Source: a virus
DNA: 37,897 nt
Direction: 5' to 3' (one strand)
Virus record (IMG/VR): IMGVR_UViG_3300014827_000009
Coordinates: 1-37,897 of that record
This document shows, one piece after another, positions 1 to 6,461 of this stretch. The position numbers and the translations under genes are program-made. The notes under the pieces are model-generated. The model was given only the letters and a program-made list of their open reading frames with translations. It made no database searches and was not told the DNA's origin. Within the stretch, counting starts at the first letter, position 1. Each line of letters opens with the position of its first letter.

Positions 1-1
1 C

Positions 2-40
2 AAACCACAAGGAAGTGCTATTAATTTAATAGATAAGTAA
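2..40 (+). CDS. 3' end of an unidentified gene (partial)
   Basis: An open frame enters from the left edge and stops with TAA at 38-40, reading KPQGSAINLIDK. Only 12 codons are visible, so no family can be assigned. It is followed by a short leader and the next plus-strand gene, which fits a co-directional array. It could be a chance open frame. Confidence 0.35.
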   Translation, partial: KPQGSAINLIDK

Positions 41-99
41 TACATCGAAAACTAGATTTTATGCTAATATAAATAAATTTAGGAAGAAGGACATATTAA

Positions 100-606
100 A
101 TGGAAAAGTATTTTATTGTAACGGAACAATCAAAGCTTCATAAAGACTATTTTACTCATAAGAACAATGAGGAAAAAATAAACATAATTTCTAAGGATTT
201 TATGGATAAATATGAAATAGATACGCATTCATATTATTGTTCAAACTCAGCTTTTTACATAGTCCCAACTGAAAAAGACTTAGAAAAGTTTGGCAAAATA
301 CTATGTAAACCTGTAGATAACGGATTAATGGCATTTAAGAAAACTTCAAAAATAAATAAAGCATGGGTTGATTTATTAGAAGAAAAACAAATTGCTCCTA
401 CTCATAAACCATTTATTCAATTCTATTTTGATAGGGGTTATGGAAAAACAAGAAACAGGTTATTTAATATTGGTGATACGGTTTATTGTTCATTTGAAGG
501 TGAACATGATTTTAGTAATCCAGAAGGATTTGAAGAAATTAAAGGTAGTGAATTCTTTAAGATTGTAGAAGAAGAAAATGAAAAAAGAAAAATAGAATCC
601 CTATAG
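100..606 (+). CDS. hypothetical protein, 168 aa
   Basis: An ATG at 100 follows a clear SD (GGAAGAAGG, 82-90). The product is soluble and charged, with no signal peptide, membrane segment or recognised motif. The middle (about residues 80-140) is rich in Lys, Phe and Tyr, and the C-terminus (EEENEKRKIESL) is a charged helix. The leader carries TTTTATG and then TATAAATA before the SD, the first copy of a box repeated in front of most small genes here. First complete gene of the small-gene array. Function unknown. Confidence 0.8.
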   Translation: MEKYFIVTEQSKLHKDYFTHKNNEEKINIISKDFMDKYEIDTHSYYCSNSAFYIVPTEKDLEKFGKILCKPVDNGLMAFKKTSKINKAWVDLLEEKQIAPTHKPFIQFYFDRGYGKTRNRLFNIGDTVYCSFEGEHDFSNPEGFEEIKGSEFFKIVEEENEKRKIESL

Positions 607-648
607 AACTGATCTTTGATGGTATTAGAAAGAGGAAGGAGTGAATTT

Positions 649-879
649 GTGAATTATATTAATTGTGATAAGTGTAAATATAAAGATAAAAATATCGGTT
701 GCAATGCTAAAAAATGCTATAGTCCAAGTAATATATTTTATGGAGCATATAATAAAATTCATTTACTGTTAAATGCTATGATAAAAAGAACTCCTTGTAA
801 TCACCCCACAAGTAAATGCAGTTTCAGGGCGATGAAAAAATACTGTTCATTGTACAAAGGTGGTTGTGATAATCGTTAA
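649..879 (+). CDS. Cys-rich mini-protein, putative zinc binding, 76 aa
   Basis: The frame is open further upstream, but the strong SD AGGAAGGAG (633-641) points to the GTG at 649, so I use that start. The product opens with NCDKCKYKDKNIGCNAKKC and has further Cys/His near the C-terminus (PCNHPTSKC, KYC, GGC). The CxxC pairs suggest a structural zinc site. The family is not recognised. The leader has TTTGATGGTATTAGAAAG, a variant of the array's pre-SD box. Confidence 0.75.
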   Translation: MNYINCDKCKYKDKNIGCNAKKCYSPSNIFYGAYNKIHLLLNAMIKRTPCNHPTSKCSFRAMKKYCSLYKGGCDNR

Positions 880-913
880 AATTAACCTTTTAAGGGATTA
901 GAAAGGAGAAAAA

Positions 914-1144
914 ATGAATAATAAATATCCTGATGATATCATGCGAGTTATGAGAGAAAGTTTACTGTTAGATGATAATGATACTAAAAAAGACGATAAA
1001 ATAAATAAGATGAACTATAAAAAAGTTCTAAAGGAAGTATTAATTTTAAAACATCTTCTTATTGTTAGAGGAATTGATAAAGATATTATTGATTTAATAA
1101 TCGCTGACTCAAAAAGAATTTATGATTGCCAATTAAAAAACTGA
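914..1144 (+). CDS. hypothetical protein, 76 aa
   Basis: An ATG at 914 follows GAAAGGAG. The product is a small, highly charged, probably alpha-helical protein. A Lys/Asp-rich N-terminal half is followed by a hydrophobic helix around residues 40-65 (VLKEVLILKHLLIVRGIDKD). The leader contains TTTTAAGGGATTAGAAAGGAG, a clean copy of the array's pre-SD box plus extended SD. No family recognised. Confidence 0.75.
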   Translation: MNNKYPDDIMRVMRESLLLDDNDTKKDDKINKMNYKKVLKEVLILKHLLIVRGIDKDIIDLIIADSKRIYDCQLKN

Positions 1145-1174
1145 TTTTAACGTATAGAAAGAAGGAAAATTAAT

Positions 1175-1513
1175 ATGGATTTTGATAAACTGGTAGATTT
1201 AGAGTTAACTTTTCATTTCTATGGAGTATGTAATAATCAATTTAAACTTGATAGTAATGTATATGAAGCTATGGAAGATCCTGATGATGGTTATAGGTCT
1301 TATATGGAAAGTGTAGAAGTAGTCGATTCGGATGGAATATTTTTTGATACACCAATATCAACTGTAAAAATAGAAGGTGCTGATAGCATAGAAGGTTATA
1401 GATTAATAGATATTGAAGATGGTCATGTTTGGCTTGAATTTGGGACTGAAGATTGGGGAGGTTGGTACCCATATTTCGTATTTAACTATGAACCAAAAGC
1501 ACCCAAAGAATAA
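1175..1513 (+). CDS. hypothetical acidic protein, 112 aa
   Basis: An ATG at 1175 follows AGAAAGAAGG. The product is acidic and rich in Asp, Glu, Trp and Tyr (for example EFGTEDWGGWYPYFVFNYEP near the C-terminus). It has no membrane segment and is probably a small beta-rich fold. The leader has TTTTAACGTATAGAAAGAAGG, close to the one before the gene at 4212. Overlapping open frames on the other strand have no SD and look like shadows. Function unknown. Confidence 0.75.
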   Translation: MDFDKLVDLELTFHFYGVCNNQFKLDSNVYEAMEDPDDGYRSYMESVEVVDSDGIFFDTPISTVKIEGADSIEGYRLIDIEDGHVWLEFGTEDWGGWYPYFVFNYEPKAPKE

Positions 1514-1559
1514 ACATTTGAAAAGAGAATTTGATCGTATAAGGAAGAAGGAAATAATA

Positions 1560-1805
1560 ATGAATAAAGTAGAGTTTAAGAATGGTAGCATAATAGAAAT
1601 CGTTGAGTCAAAAAATATTTCCAGAGGGCAAGGACATTTTGTAGAGGTAGATATTGACCAAGTTATTAAGTTGGATAACTTAGTAGAAGCGTTTAATGAT
1701 TTAGGAATTGCAATTAAATATACAGATGGTACATTTAGAGAATTTGGATGCGTAATGCTAGATTTACAAAAGGTATGGGGAGAATTAGAAGACTTGGAAA
1801 AGTAA
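1560..1805 (+). CDS. hypothetical protein, 81 aa
   Basis: The open frame extends upstream into the previous gene, but the SD AAGGAAGAAGG (1541-1551) and the ATG at 1560 mark the real start. The product begins MNKVEFKNGSIIEIVESKN and contains an acidic central stretch (HFVEVDIDQVIKLDNLVEAF). It looks like a small soluble alpha/beta protein. The leader TTTGATCGTATAAGGAAGAAGG is another box variant. Function unknown. Confidence 0.75.
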   Translation: MNKVEFKNGSIIEIVESKNISRGQGHFVEVDIDQVIKLDNLVEAFNDLGIAIKYTDGTFREFGCVMLDLQKVWGELEDLEK

Positions 1806-1860
1806 CCTCCCTCATGCTACCGTATGCTTCCATTTGCTACGTTTTTCAGAGGTATAAACA
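1806..1860 (+). repeat. dispersed intergenic element, copy 1
   Basis: Directly after the stop codon the sequence reads CCTCCCTCATGCTACC, then ATGCTTCCATTTGCTACG, then TTTTTCA. Related blocks occur at 5700-5760 and 23794-23850, each also between a stop codon and the next SD. Copy 1 lacks about ten bases present in copy 3 between CCATTT and GCTACG. It is non-coding and its function is unknown. Confidence 0.6.
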
Positions 1861-1883
1861 CGATAAAAGAGGAGTTTTATCGT

Positions 1884-2072
1884 ATGTTGAATTGGTTATT
1901 CAGTTTAATTGATGGGAAAAGCAAAATGGAAGAAACTAAGCCAGTTTTTATGTATCATATCCCTTTCCCTGTAGATGGAATCCCTATAGTATCTAAAAAT
2001 AAGTTTGGTCTCAAAGAAATCGACTACATGGAAATACATAATATAGTAGACGGAACAACTAGAAGAATTTGA
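1884..2072 (+). CDS. hypothetical protein, 62 aa
   Basis: The ATG at 1884 is chosen over a longer in-frame start because it follows a good SD (AGAGGAG, 1868-1874). The N-terminus MLNWLFSLIDG is short and amphipathic, possibly membrane-associating. The rest (about residues 20-62) is soluble, with FMYHIPFPVDGIPI. No family recognised. Confidence 0.65.
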   Translation: MLNWLFSLIDGKSKMEETKPVFMYHIPFPVDGIPIVSKNKFGLKEIDYMEIHNIVDGTTRRI

Positions 2073-2128
2073 AACTCATGTTTCATGCTAATACGAATTA
2101 TAAATAATATAATAATGGAGGAATATAA

Positions 2129-2911
2129 ATGGGAAAAGAATTATTAAGGAGTTTAGAATTAAACAGGATATATCAAATGGATTGTTTAGAAGGAATGAAG
2201 CTGATACCTGATAAAAGTGTTGATATGATCCTCTGTGATTTACCATATGGGACTACACAAAATAAATGGGACTCTATTATTCCACTGGATAAACTATGGG
2301 AGCAATATAATAGAATAATTAAAGACAAAGGAATGATATGCTTAACATCTGCGGAGCCATTCACTAGTATGTTAATTACGAGTAATATGAAAATGTTTAG
2401 ATATGATTTAATTTGGGAGAAAAGTCATGCGGTGGGATTTCTAAATGCTAGACGAATGCCAATGAGAAAACATGAAAATATATTAACTTTTTATAAGCAT
2501 TTGCCTGTTTATAACCCACAAATAGAAGATAAACCCAAAGAAAATATTAGACCAATATCAACTAAGAATAGACTTACTTCTAATTATGGAAAGTTTGATG
2601 AAGGCAATCATAGAACAATACCAAATGATAAAACGTATCCTGCAAGTGTTCTGAAAATACCAAATGAATCTAAAACTGCAACTTTTCATCCAACGCAGAA
2701 ACCAGTTAAACTTTTTGAATGGCTAATTAAATCTTTTACTAACGAAGGTGATTTGGTCTTAGACAATTGCATGGGTAGTGGGACAACTGCTGTCGCATGT
2801 ATATTAAATAAGCGTAAATGGATTGGTTTTGAAACTGACTCAAAATACATAGAACTTGCAAACAAACGACTTGAACAAATACAATTAGGTGATGATATGA
2901 AGGTTTACTAA
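2129..2911 (+). CDS. DNA methyltransferase, beta-class (amino-methyltransferase), 260 aa
   Basis: The product would transfer methyl from S-adenosylmethionine to an exocyclic amino group in DNA (N6-adenine or N4-cytosine). The catalytic motif IV is DLPYGTT at residues 37-43. HPTQKPVKLFEWLIK (motif X region) comes late, followed by the SAM-binding DNCMGSGTTAV near residue 213. This order (IV, recognition region, X, I) is the beta class. The length matches solitary phage methyltransferases. No restriction endonuclease is adjacent, so it is probably an orphan that protects the element or modifies its own regulation. The start has a GGAGG SD, and the leader carries TTTCATGCTAATACG and TATAAATA. 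Confidence 0.92.
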   Translation: MGKELLRSLELNRIYQMDCLEGMKLIPDKSVDMILCDLPYGTTQNKWDSIIPLDKLWEQYNRIIKDKGMICLTSAEPFTSMLITSNMKMFRYDLIWEKSHAVGFLNARRMPMRKHENILTFYKHLPVYNPQIEDKPKENIRPISTKNRLTSNYGKFDEGNHRTIPNDKTYPASVLKIPNESKTATFHPTQKPVKLFEWLIKSFTNEGDLVLDNCMGSGTTAVACILNKRKWIGFETDSKYIELANKRLEQIQLGDDMKVY

Positions 2912-2980
2912 AATACATAAATCGGCAATGTAATTTAACAAAAAAGTTCATGTTTCAAAGGGGGAAGGAGAATTTTTTTA

Positions 2981-3127
2981 ATGATTCCTTGGGAAGAACA
3001 GATTCCAGAATGCACAGGGTGCGTGTATCACGAACCACCATATGATATTTGCAGATGTTGTCATTTTGCGTTTAGCGAAAACAAAACAAACTATTTCGAA
3101 CAGAAGGAGGAAATAAAATATGATTAA
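2981..3127 (+). CDS. Cys-rich mini-protein, 48 aa
   Basis: A very short gene with a strong SD (GGGGGAAGGAG, 2960-2970). It encodes MIPWEEQIPECTGCVYHEPP and then YDICRCCHF. The CxxC at 11-14 and CRCCH at 24-28 could form one zinc site. It ends inside the start of the next gene (8-base overlap), and the next gene's SD AGAAGGAGG lies in its last codons, so the two are probably translationally coupled. Similar Cys-rich mini-proteins recur through the array. Confidence 0.7.
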   Translation: MIPWEEQIPECTGCVYHEPPYDICRCCHFAFSENKTNYFEQKEEIKYD

Positions 3128-3440
3128 AACGATTACCATTATGGATAATGAAGATGGAACGCAAAAGATATTTCTTAATAATTTTCAATGCAACGGGTCT
3201 GAAATTACCATAGATAGGGCTGAGTTTTTGTTTGTTGTTAATCAGGATCAGCATCATAATTTAGGTTGCAGTGCAGAGATAAATTTGCATATCAAATGCC
3301 TTACCAATAAGAATGACGAATTATACCGAATGTATGTGTCTGAGAAGGATATGTCCTTGTTATCCAATAAGGATCTATTAACTGAATTAAAAAACCGCAA
3401 AGTATTAAAAGAGGAAATAGTTTATAAAGTTACACCTTAA
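3120..3440 (+). CDS. hypothetical protein, 106 aa
   Basis: An ATG at 3120, with SD AGAAGGAGG inside the preceding gene. The N-terminal two thirds look beta-rich (TITIMDNEDGTQKIFLNNF). The C-terminal part is helical and charged (LLTELKNRKVLKEEIV). Not recognised. It is the last gene before the sigma-A promoter at 3471. Confidence 0.75.
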   Translation: MIKTITIMDNEDGTQKIFLNNFQCNGSEITIDRAEFLFVVNQDQHHNLGCSAEINLHIKCLTNKNDELYRMYVSEKDMSLLSNKDLLTELKNRKVLKEEIVYKVTP

Positions 3441-3470
3441 AACATAATTTTCATAGGGCATAAATAATTC

Positions 3471-3499
3471 TTGACTTGGCATTACTAATGAGATATAAT
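3471..3499 (+). promoter_or_regulatory. SigA-type promoter
   Basis: TTGACT (3471-3476), exactly 17 bases, TATAAT (3494-3499). It lies 27 bases before the ATG at 3527. The same TTGA(C/G)TT start and 17-base spacing recur at 6271, 18703 and 25487. Confidence 0.8.
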
Positions 3500-3526
3500 G
3501 TTATCAAAGGAGGTAAACAATACATA

Positions 3527-3682
3527 ATGCAAAAAGTTAAAGCAAAGATCAAAGGAACGTTCTGGGGAACTGCTATAGTTAAATTGGATAATTACGGCAC
3601 AATCGTTGAAGTAGAAGAGGTTGAAGAATTGGAGGACTTTGATAATTGTGAAGTGAAAGAGATTATTTATGAGATTGGTTAG
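3527..3682 (+). CDS. small acidic protein, 51 aa
   Basis: The open frame extends through the promoter, but the SD AAAGGAGG (3507-3513 region) fixes the ATG at 3527. The product begins MQKVKAKIKGTFWGTAIVKL and then becomes strongly acidic (VEEVEELEDFDNCEVKEI). Its predicted transcription start is only about 20 bases upstream, so the promoter at 3471 is its own. The basic N-terminal strand region with an acidic tail resembles small phage host-interaction proteins, but no family is recognised. Confidence 0.75.
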   Translation: MQKVKAKIKGTFWGTAIVKLDNYGTIVEVEEVEELEDFDNCEVKEIIYEIG

Positions 3683-3720
3683 TTTAAAAGATTACTTTCA
3701 AGGGGAAGGAGAAAAAGAAG

Positions 3721-3855
3721 TTGATACTTTGGAGATTAGCTATATTCATTACACTTCCTGTATGGTTGATTGCGGTTCCAATAGCAAATTTAGTTGAGGG
3801 TCATGGACTCAACTACAGAGATTTTAAGACTTGGATATTATATGGGTACAAATAA
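3721..3855 (+). CDS. small single-pass membrane protein, 44 aa
   Basis: A TTG start at 3721 follows the SD AGGGGAAGGAG (3701-3711). The N-terminal half is one hydrophobic helix (about residues 2-25, containing LAIFITLPVWLIAVPIANLV). A short polar tail ends in WILYGYK. The leader has CTTTCAAGGGG, a form of the pre-SD box. Role unknown. Confidence 0.6.
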   Translation: MILWRLAIFITLPVWLIAVPIANLVEGHGLNYRDFKTWILYGYK

Positions 3856-3891
3856 AAAGTCAATTTTAAAGGGTGAGAAAGGAGAATATAA

Positions 3892-4158
3892 ATGATTTTA
3901 AATTTGAGGAGCATTGATGGAGCAGGTAATTACTATGCAAATAATATGGAATTTGTAATTAGAAGAAAATTCTTATCGTCTAAATATATATTAGAGATCA
4001 ATGGTTCTGGATTTGGGTTTGAAAACTATCCACATTGGGTATTTAATAAAAAAGAAAATGCGGAAAGGCTAAAACAATATATAGTTGATAACTTTAATAG
4101 TGATTATCCAACGATTGATATTAGGAATATTCAAAGAGAAATATTAAAAAATGAATAG
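3892..4158 (+). CDS. hypothetical protein, 88 aa
   Basis: An ATG at 3892 follows GAGAAAGGAG. The product appears to be a small beta-sheet protein (residues 1-50, with VIRRKFLSSKYILEING) followed by a helix of charged residues (KKENAERLKQYIVDNF). The leader contains TTTTAAAGGGTGAGAAAGGAG. Not recognised. Confidence 0.75.
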   Translation: MILNLRSIDGAGNYYANNMEFVIRRKFLSSKYILEINGSGFGFENYPHWVFNKKENAERLKQYIVDNFNSDYPTIDIRNIQREILKNE

Positions 4159-4211
4159 CATCAAAAATTAGTTTTAACGTATAAATAATATATAGAAAGA
4201 GGTTAATGGTT

Positions 4212-4697
4212 ATGGAACAGTTCAAATTGGATAAACATTGGGACGATTTTAAATTAGGCAAGTTGGTTATCAATTGCAAAACAGAACAACTAGTAGATGA
4301 ATTCGCAAAATATTGTTATGATAAAGGAATGAAGTGGGGTTCTGGTGCATCACTGATTGAACTTACTTACTGGACAGAATTTGGATCAGAATTATGTTAT
4401 TCATACCATAATGGAATGTCAAATTGCCAATTAGACTACTACAAAGAGGAAGGATATAAAATTGTAGAATTTAATGGATTTAATACAAAATTAAAACGAA
4501 ACTCGCAGAAAATCACAACTAAAGAAATCATAGAAGTAATTTATCATGGCAAAGAAACAATCGTCCTCTTAAAATCAGGAGGGAAACACTACAAAGGCGT
4601 AGTTAAATTACATTATAATGATACATATAATAAAGAACAAGGATTTGTGCTTGCATATAATATTGCTAGAGAAAAACAAGAGAGAGGAGTTTATTAG
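4212..4697 (+). CDS. hypothetical protein, 161 aa
   Basis: Two in-frame ATGs exist. 4206 is only three bases from the SD GAAAGAGG, so 4212 is preferred. The N-terminal region (about 1-95) has aromatic and Cys residues. The C-terminal part (about 100-161) contains a beta-hairpin-like segment, VIYHGKETIVLLKSGGKHYK. The leader repeats TTTTAACGTATAAATAATA. Function unknown. Confidence 0.75.
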   Translation: MEQFKLDKHWDDFKLGKLVINCKTEQLVDEFAKYCYDKGMKWGSGASLIELTYWTEFGSELCYSYHNGMSNCQLDYYKEEGYKIVEFNGFNTKLKRNSQKITTKEIIEVIYHGKETIVLLKSGGKHYKGVVKLHYNDTYNKEQGFVLAYNIAREKQERGVY

Positions 4698-4701
4698 TCT
4701 G

Positions 4702-4729
4702 ACCTTTCGAAAGTTTCATTTCGAGTGGT
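4702..4729 (+). other. intergenic stem-loop without U-tract
   Basis: ACCTTTCGAAA (4702-4712) pairs with TTTCGAGTGGT (4719-4729) at ten of eleven positions around the loop GTTTCA. It sits between two closely spaced genes and is followed by ATAAGGAGG, not a T-run, so it is more likely an mRNA processing or stability element than a terminator. The 3' arm TTTCGAGTGG is the reverse complement of CCACTCGAAA, which occurs in two other intergenic regions (near 23571 and 24762). Confidence 0.55.
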
Positions 4730-4744
4730 TATAAGGAGGATTAA

Positions 4745-4912
4745 ATGAAGATACATGTAATTGTTTGTTTTCTAGTTATTGATGCTTTTTGTTTAGGAGC
4801 ACACATTATGAGAGGTAGCGAATTAGGAATCACTTCTGCTCTAGTTGCGTTAGTATGTTTTGGGTCTATGTACATAGGAGAAAGCAATAAAAAGAAGGAG
4901 ATTAAAATATGA
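4745..4912 (+). CDS. small membrane protein, 55 aa
   Basis: An ATG at 4745 follows TAAGGAGG. Two hydrophobic segments (about residues 4-19 and 30-44) are separated by a short polar loop (HIMRGSELG), and the tail is Lys-rich (ESNKKKEIKI). The stop overlaps the next start (ATGA at 4909), so it is translationally coupled to the next membrane protein. Function unknown. Confidence 0.65.
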   Translation: MKIHVIVCFLVIDAFCLGAHIMRGSELGITSALVALVCFGSMYIGESNKKKEIKI

Positions 4913-5280
4913 GTTTAGGTTTAATATGGATTTTGTCATATATTATATCAATAATGATTGTTGGAGTTATCATGGGGAGTTCTTTTATACTATTTGATTA
5001 TGGGTCTCATATTAGCATGGTAAAGAGCCGTAAAAAATATGGGAGAGCGAGTTACAAAATTTTTATGGAAGAGTTTTACAGATGTGATTGGAAACAAGAC
5101 ACTTTTTTTAAAAAAAGTTTATTCGACCGTGAAACTGATTCACAATTACATGCTTATATTATTGAGTTTGATGGTATCGGAATGATTATGAAAAATCCTA
5201 TTGAATATTGTAAAATGAGATTATTTGTGAGGAGTTATCTTAAAACGCTAAATCATGTTAAAGAATATATTTGGGAATAA
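4909..5280 (+). CDS. membrane protein with N-terminal anchor, 123 aa
   Basis: The start overlaps the previous stop by four bases, and an SD (AAGAAGGAG) lies in the previous gene. Residues about 2-30 form a hydrophobic helix (LIWILSYIISIMIVGVIMGS). The rest is soluble and rich in Lys, Arg and aromatic residues, so one end probably faces the cytoplasm. It pairs with the 55-aa membrane protein upstream. No family recognised. Confidence 0.7.
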   Translation: MSLGLIWILSYIISIMIVGVIMGSSFILFDYGSHISMVKSRKKYGRASYKIFMEEFYRCDWKQDTFFKKSLFDRETDSQLHAYIIEFDGIGMIMKNPIEYCKMRLFVRSYLKTLNHVKEYIWE

Positions 5281-5338
5281 ATTTAAGATTTTAAGGGAAT
5301 ATGAATAATTAAAACAATAATGAAAGAAGGAAATAATA

Positions 5339-5695
5339 ATGAGTGAATTTAATAAAGGCGATATGGTTCGAGTAATTGATGGAAGTTATTCTTTGGGAAT
5401 TGAGAATGGAGATTTTAAACACGTATGGGGAATGAATCTAATTGGTAGAGATTTTAAAGTATTACATACAGATTTAAAATTGCCCTCCACAGATGATGAT
5501 CAATTTAATACTATTATTCTTAGAGCGATGGACGATGATCAAATAGTATATACCCAAGAAAGATTTGTAAAATCACATATTGAAATTGTAAAGCCTATTA
5601 TAATTAATCTTACTATAAGTTCTTCAGAATCTTTTAATGTAGAACAATTCGCAAAAACCATTAAAGACTCTCTTAAAAATATTGGTTGTTCATAA
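5339..5695 (+). CDS. hypothetical protein, SH3-like N-terminus, 118 aa
   Basis: An ATG at 5339 follows GAAAGAAGG. The opening FNKGDMVRVIDGSYSLGIENG has the hydrophobic/Gly-Asp pattern of KOW/SH3-like beta barrels. A central acidic turn (DDDQFNTIILRAMDDDQIVY) and a C-terminal helix (VEQFAKTIKDSLKNIG) follow. The long leader has TTTTAAGGGAATATGAATAA. Fold assignment is tentative. Confidence 0.7.
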   Translation: MSEFNKGDMVRVIDGSYSLGIENGDFKHVWGMNLIGRDFKVLHTDLKLPSTDDDQFNTIILRAMDDDQIVYTQERFVKSHIEIVKPIIINLTISSSESFNVEQFAKTIKDSLKNIGCS

Positions 5696-5699
5696 AATA

Positions 5700-5760
5700 C
5701 ACCTCTCTAATGCTTCCGAATTCTCGTGTATGCTCCATATCCCTAGCACCAAAACCCGTT
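5700..5760 (+). repeat. dispersed intergenic element, copy 2
   Basis: It reads CACCTCTCTAATGCTTCC and ends in AGCACCAAAACCC. It aligns almost end to end with copy 3 (23794-23850) and partly with copy 1 (1806-1860). It begins right after a stop codon. No ORF with an SD is present. Confidence 0.6.
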
Positions 5761-5794
5761 AAAAAAGAAGTTTTAAAGGAAAGGAGTTAAGCAA

Positions 5795-5995
5795 ATGACA
5801 GAAATTAAAAGCGAGTCAATATTCCTAGATGGTGGGAAATATGAAGTTATTTTTGATCAATCTGGTTACTCTACTGAATTTTATGCTCTACGATATGGTG
5901 AAAAATGGAGAAGTCTTACAGGAGATAATTTAGTTTTGTGTATGTTTCAAAGGATTCAGGACTTAGAAGATAAGTTATATACTAGTATTAAATAA
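5795..5995 (+). CDS. hypothetical protein, 66 aa
   Basis: An ATG at 5795 follows GGAAAGGAG. The product looks like a small beta-rich domain (residues 8-45, with GGKYEVIFDQSGYSTEFYAL) ending in a short helix (IQDLEDKLYTSI). The leader contains TTTTAAAGGAAAGGAG. Not recognised. Confidence 0.7.
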   Translation: MTEIKSESIFLDGGKYEVIFDQSGYSTEFYALRYGEKWRSLTGDNLVLCMFQRIQDLEDKLYTSIK

Positions 5996-6053
5996 TATGA
6001 TCTAGGAAATTGAAAGTTCACTTTCATAGGGTAAATAATAGAAAGGAGTTGAT

Positions 6054-6245
6054 ATGATGAACGCTAAGGACTTAAAGATTGGTGATATCGTTGATGCTTA
6101 CATAGAAGGTGAAAAAACACAGAGGGTTATGATTATTGAAATTGGTGAAGATTTAGTTTATGGAATTAGCTCAGATAATGAGGAATATGCTATTGAGCCA
6201 CGGAGCGAAGTTGAAGCAGTAATTGTGAATATTAATGATCTATAG
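6054..6245 (+). CDS. hypothetical small beta-barrel-like protein, 63 aa
   Basis: Two adjacent ATGs (6054 and 6057) follow GAAAGGAG. The second has the more usual spacing, so the protein may be 62 aa. The product is MNAKDLKIGDIVDAYIEGEK and continues with alternating hydrophobic and acidic residues, an SH3/KOW-like pattern. It is the last gene before the replisome promoter at 6271. Function unknown. Confidence 0.7.
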   Translation: MMNAKDLKIGDIVDAYIEGEKTQRVMIIEIGEDLVYGISSDNEEYAIEPRSEVEAVIVNINDL

Positions 6246-6270
6246 TTTTACTACATATATATAATTTAAT

Positions 6271-6299
6271 TTGACTTTAGTATTACCATATGTTATACT
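6271..6299 (+). promoter_or_regulatory. SigA-type promoter of the replisome operon
   Basis: TTGACT (6271-6276), 17 bases, TATACT (6294-6299). The TG one base before the -10 also makes it an extended -10 promoter. It is the only strong promoter I see before the gene run from 6462 to 18697. Confidence 0.8.
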
Positions 6300-6346
6300 A
6301 TATATACAGAGTTAAACAATAAATATTTAGAGAAAGGAAGATGCTT

Positions 6347-6427
6347 GTGAAGAATCGCGGTAACTGCTGGGTTCCAGTTAAACGAATGTGCAGTCCTCCT
6401 TCAATATTTTTATCCTACACTAAATAA
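6347..6427 (+). CDS. possible leader peptide, 26 aa (28 aa from ATG 6341)
   Basis: After the promoter comes AGAAAGGAAG (6331-6340), with an ATG at 6341 (too close) and an in-frame GTG at 6347 at good spacing. The frame encodes MKNRGNCWVPVKRMCSPPSI and ends FLSYTK at TAA 6425. It is richer in G/C than its surroundings. Its last third overlaps the 5' arm of a hairpin that covers the SD of the SSB-like gene, so translating it would open or stall at that hairpin. Peptide function unknown; it could act only in cis. Confidence 0.5.
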   Translation: MKNRGNCWVPVKRMCSPPSIFLSYTK

Positions 6428-6450
6428 TAAATAAAATATTGAAAGAAGGA
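6397..6450 (+). promoter_or_regulatory. hairpin sequestering the SD of the SSB-like gene
   Basis: TTCAATATTTT (6400-6410) is perfectly complementary to AAAATATTGAA (6433-6443), 11 bp. The flanking TCC (6397-6399) can also pair with GGA (6448-6450) in the SD, and TCCTTC can pair with GAAGGA directly. The 5' arm lies in the leader ORF, the 3' arm abuts or covers the SD of the gene at 6462. There is no U-tract, so control would be translational rather than by termination. Confidence 0.55.
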
Positions 6451-6461
6451 ATTATATACAT

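Noticed and set aside
1413-1559. Upstream extension of the gene at 1560
   Set aside because: Overlaps the previous gene and has no SD at its start; the SD AAGGAAGAAGG marks 1560.
2129-2911. Restriction-modification system around the methyltransferase
   Set aside because: Neighbouring genes are tiny unknown proteins; none has a nuclease motif.
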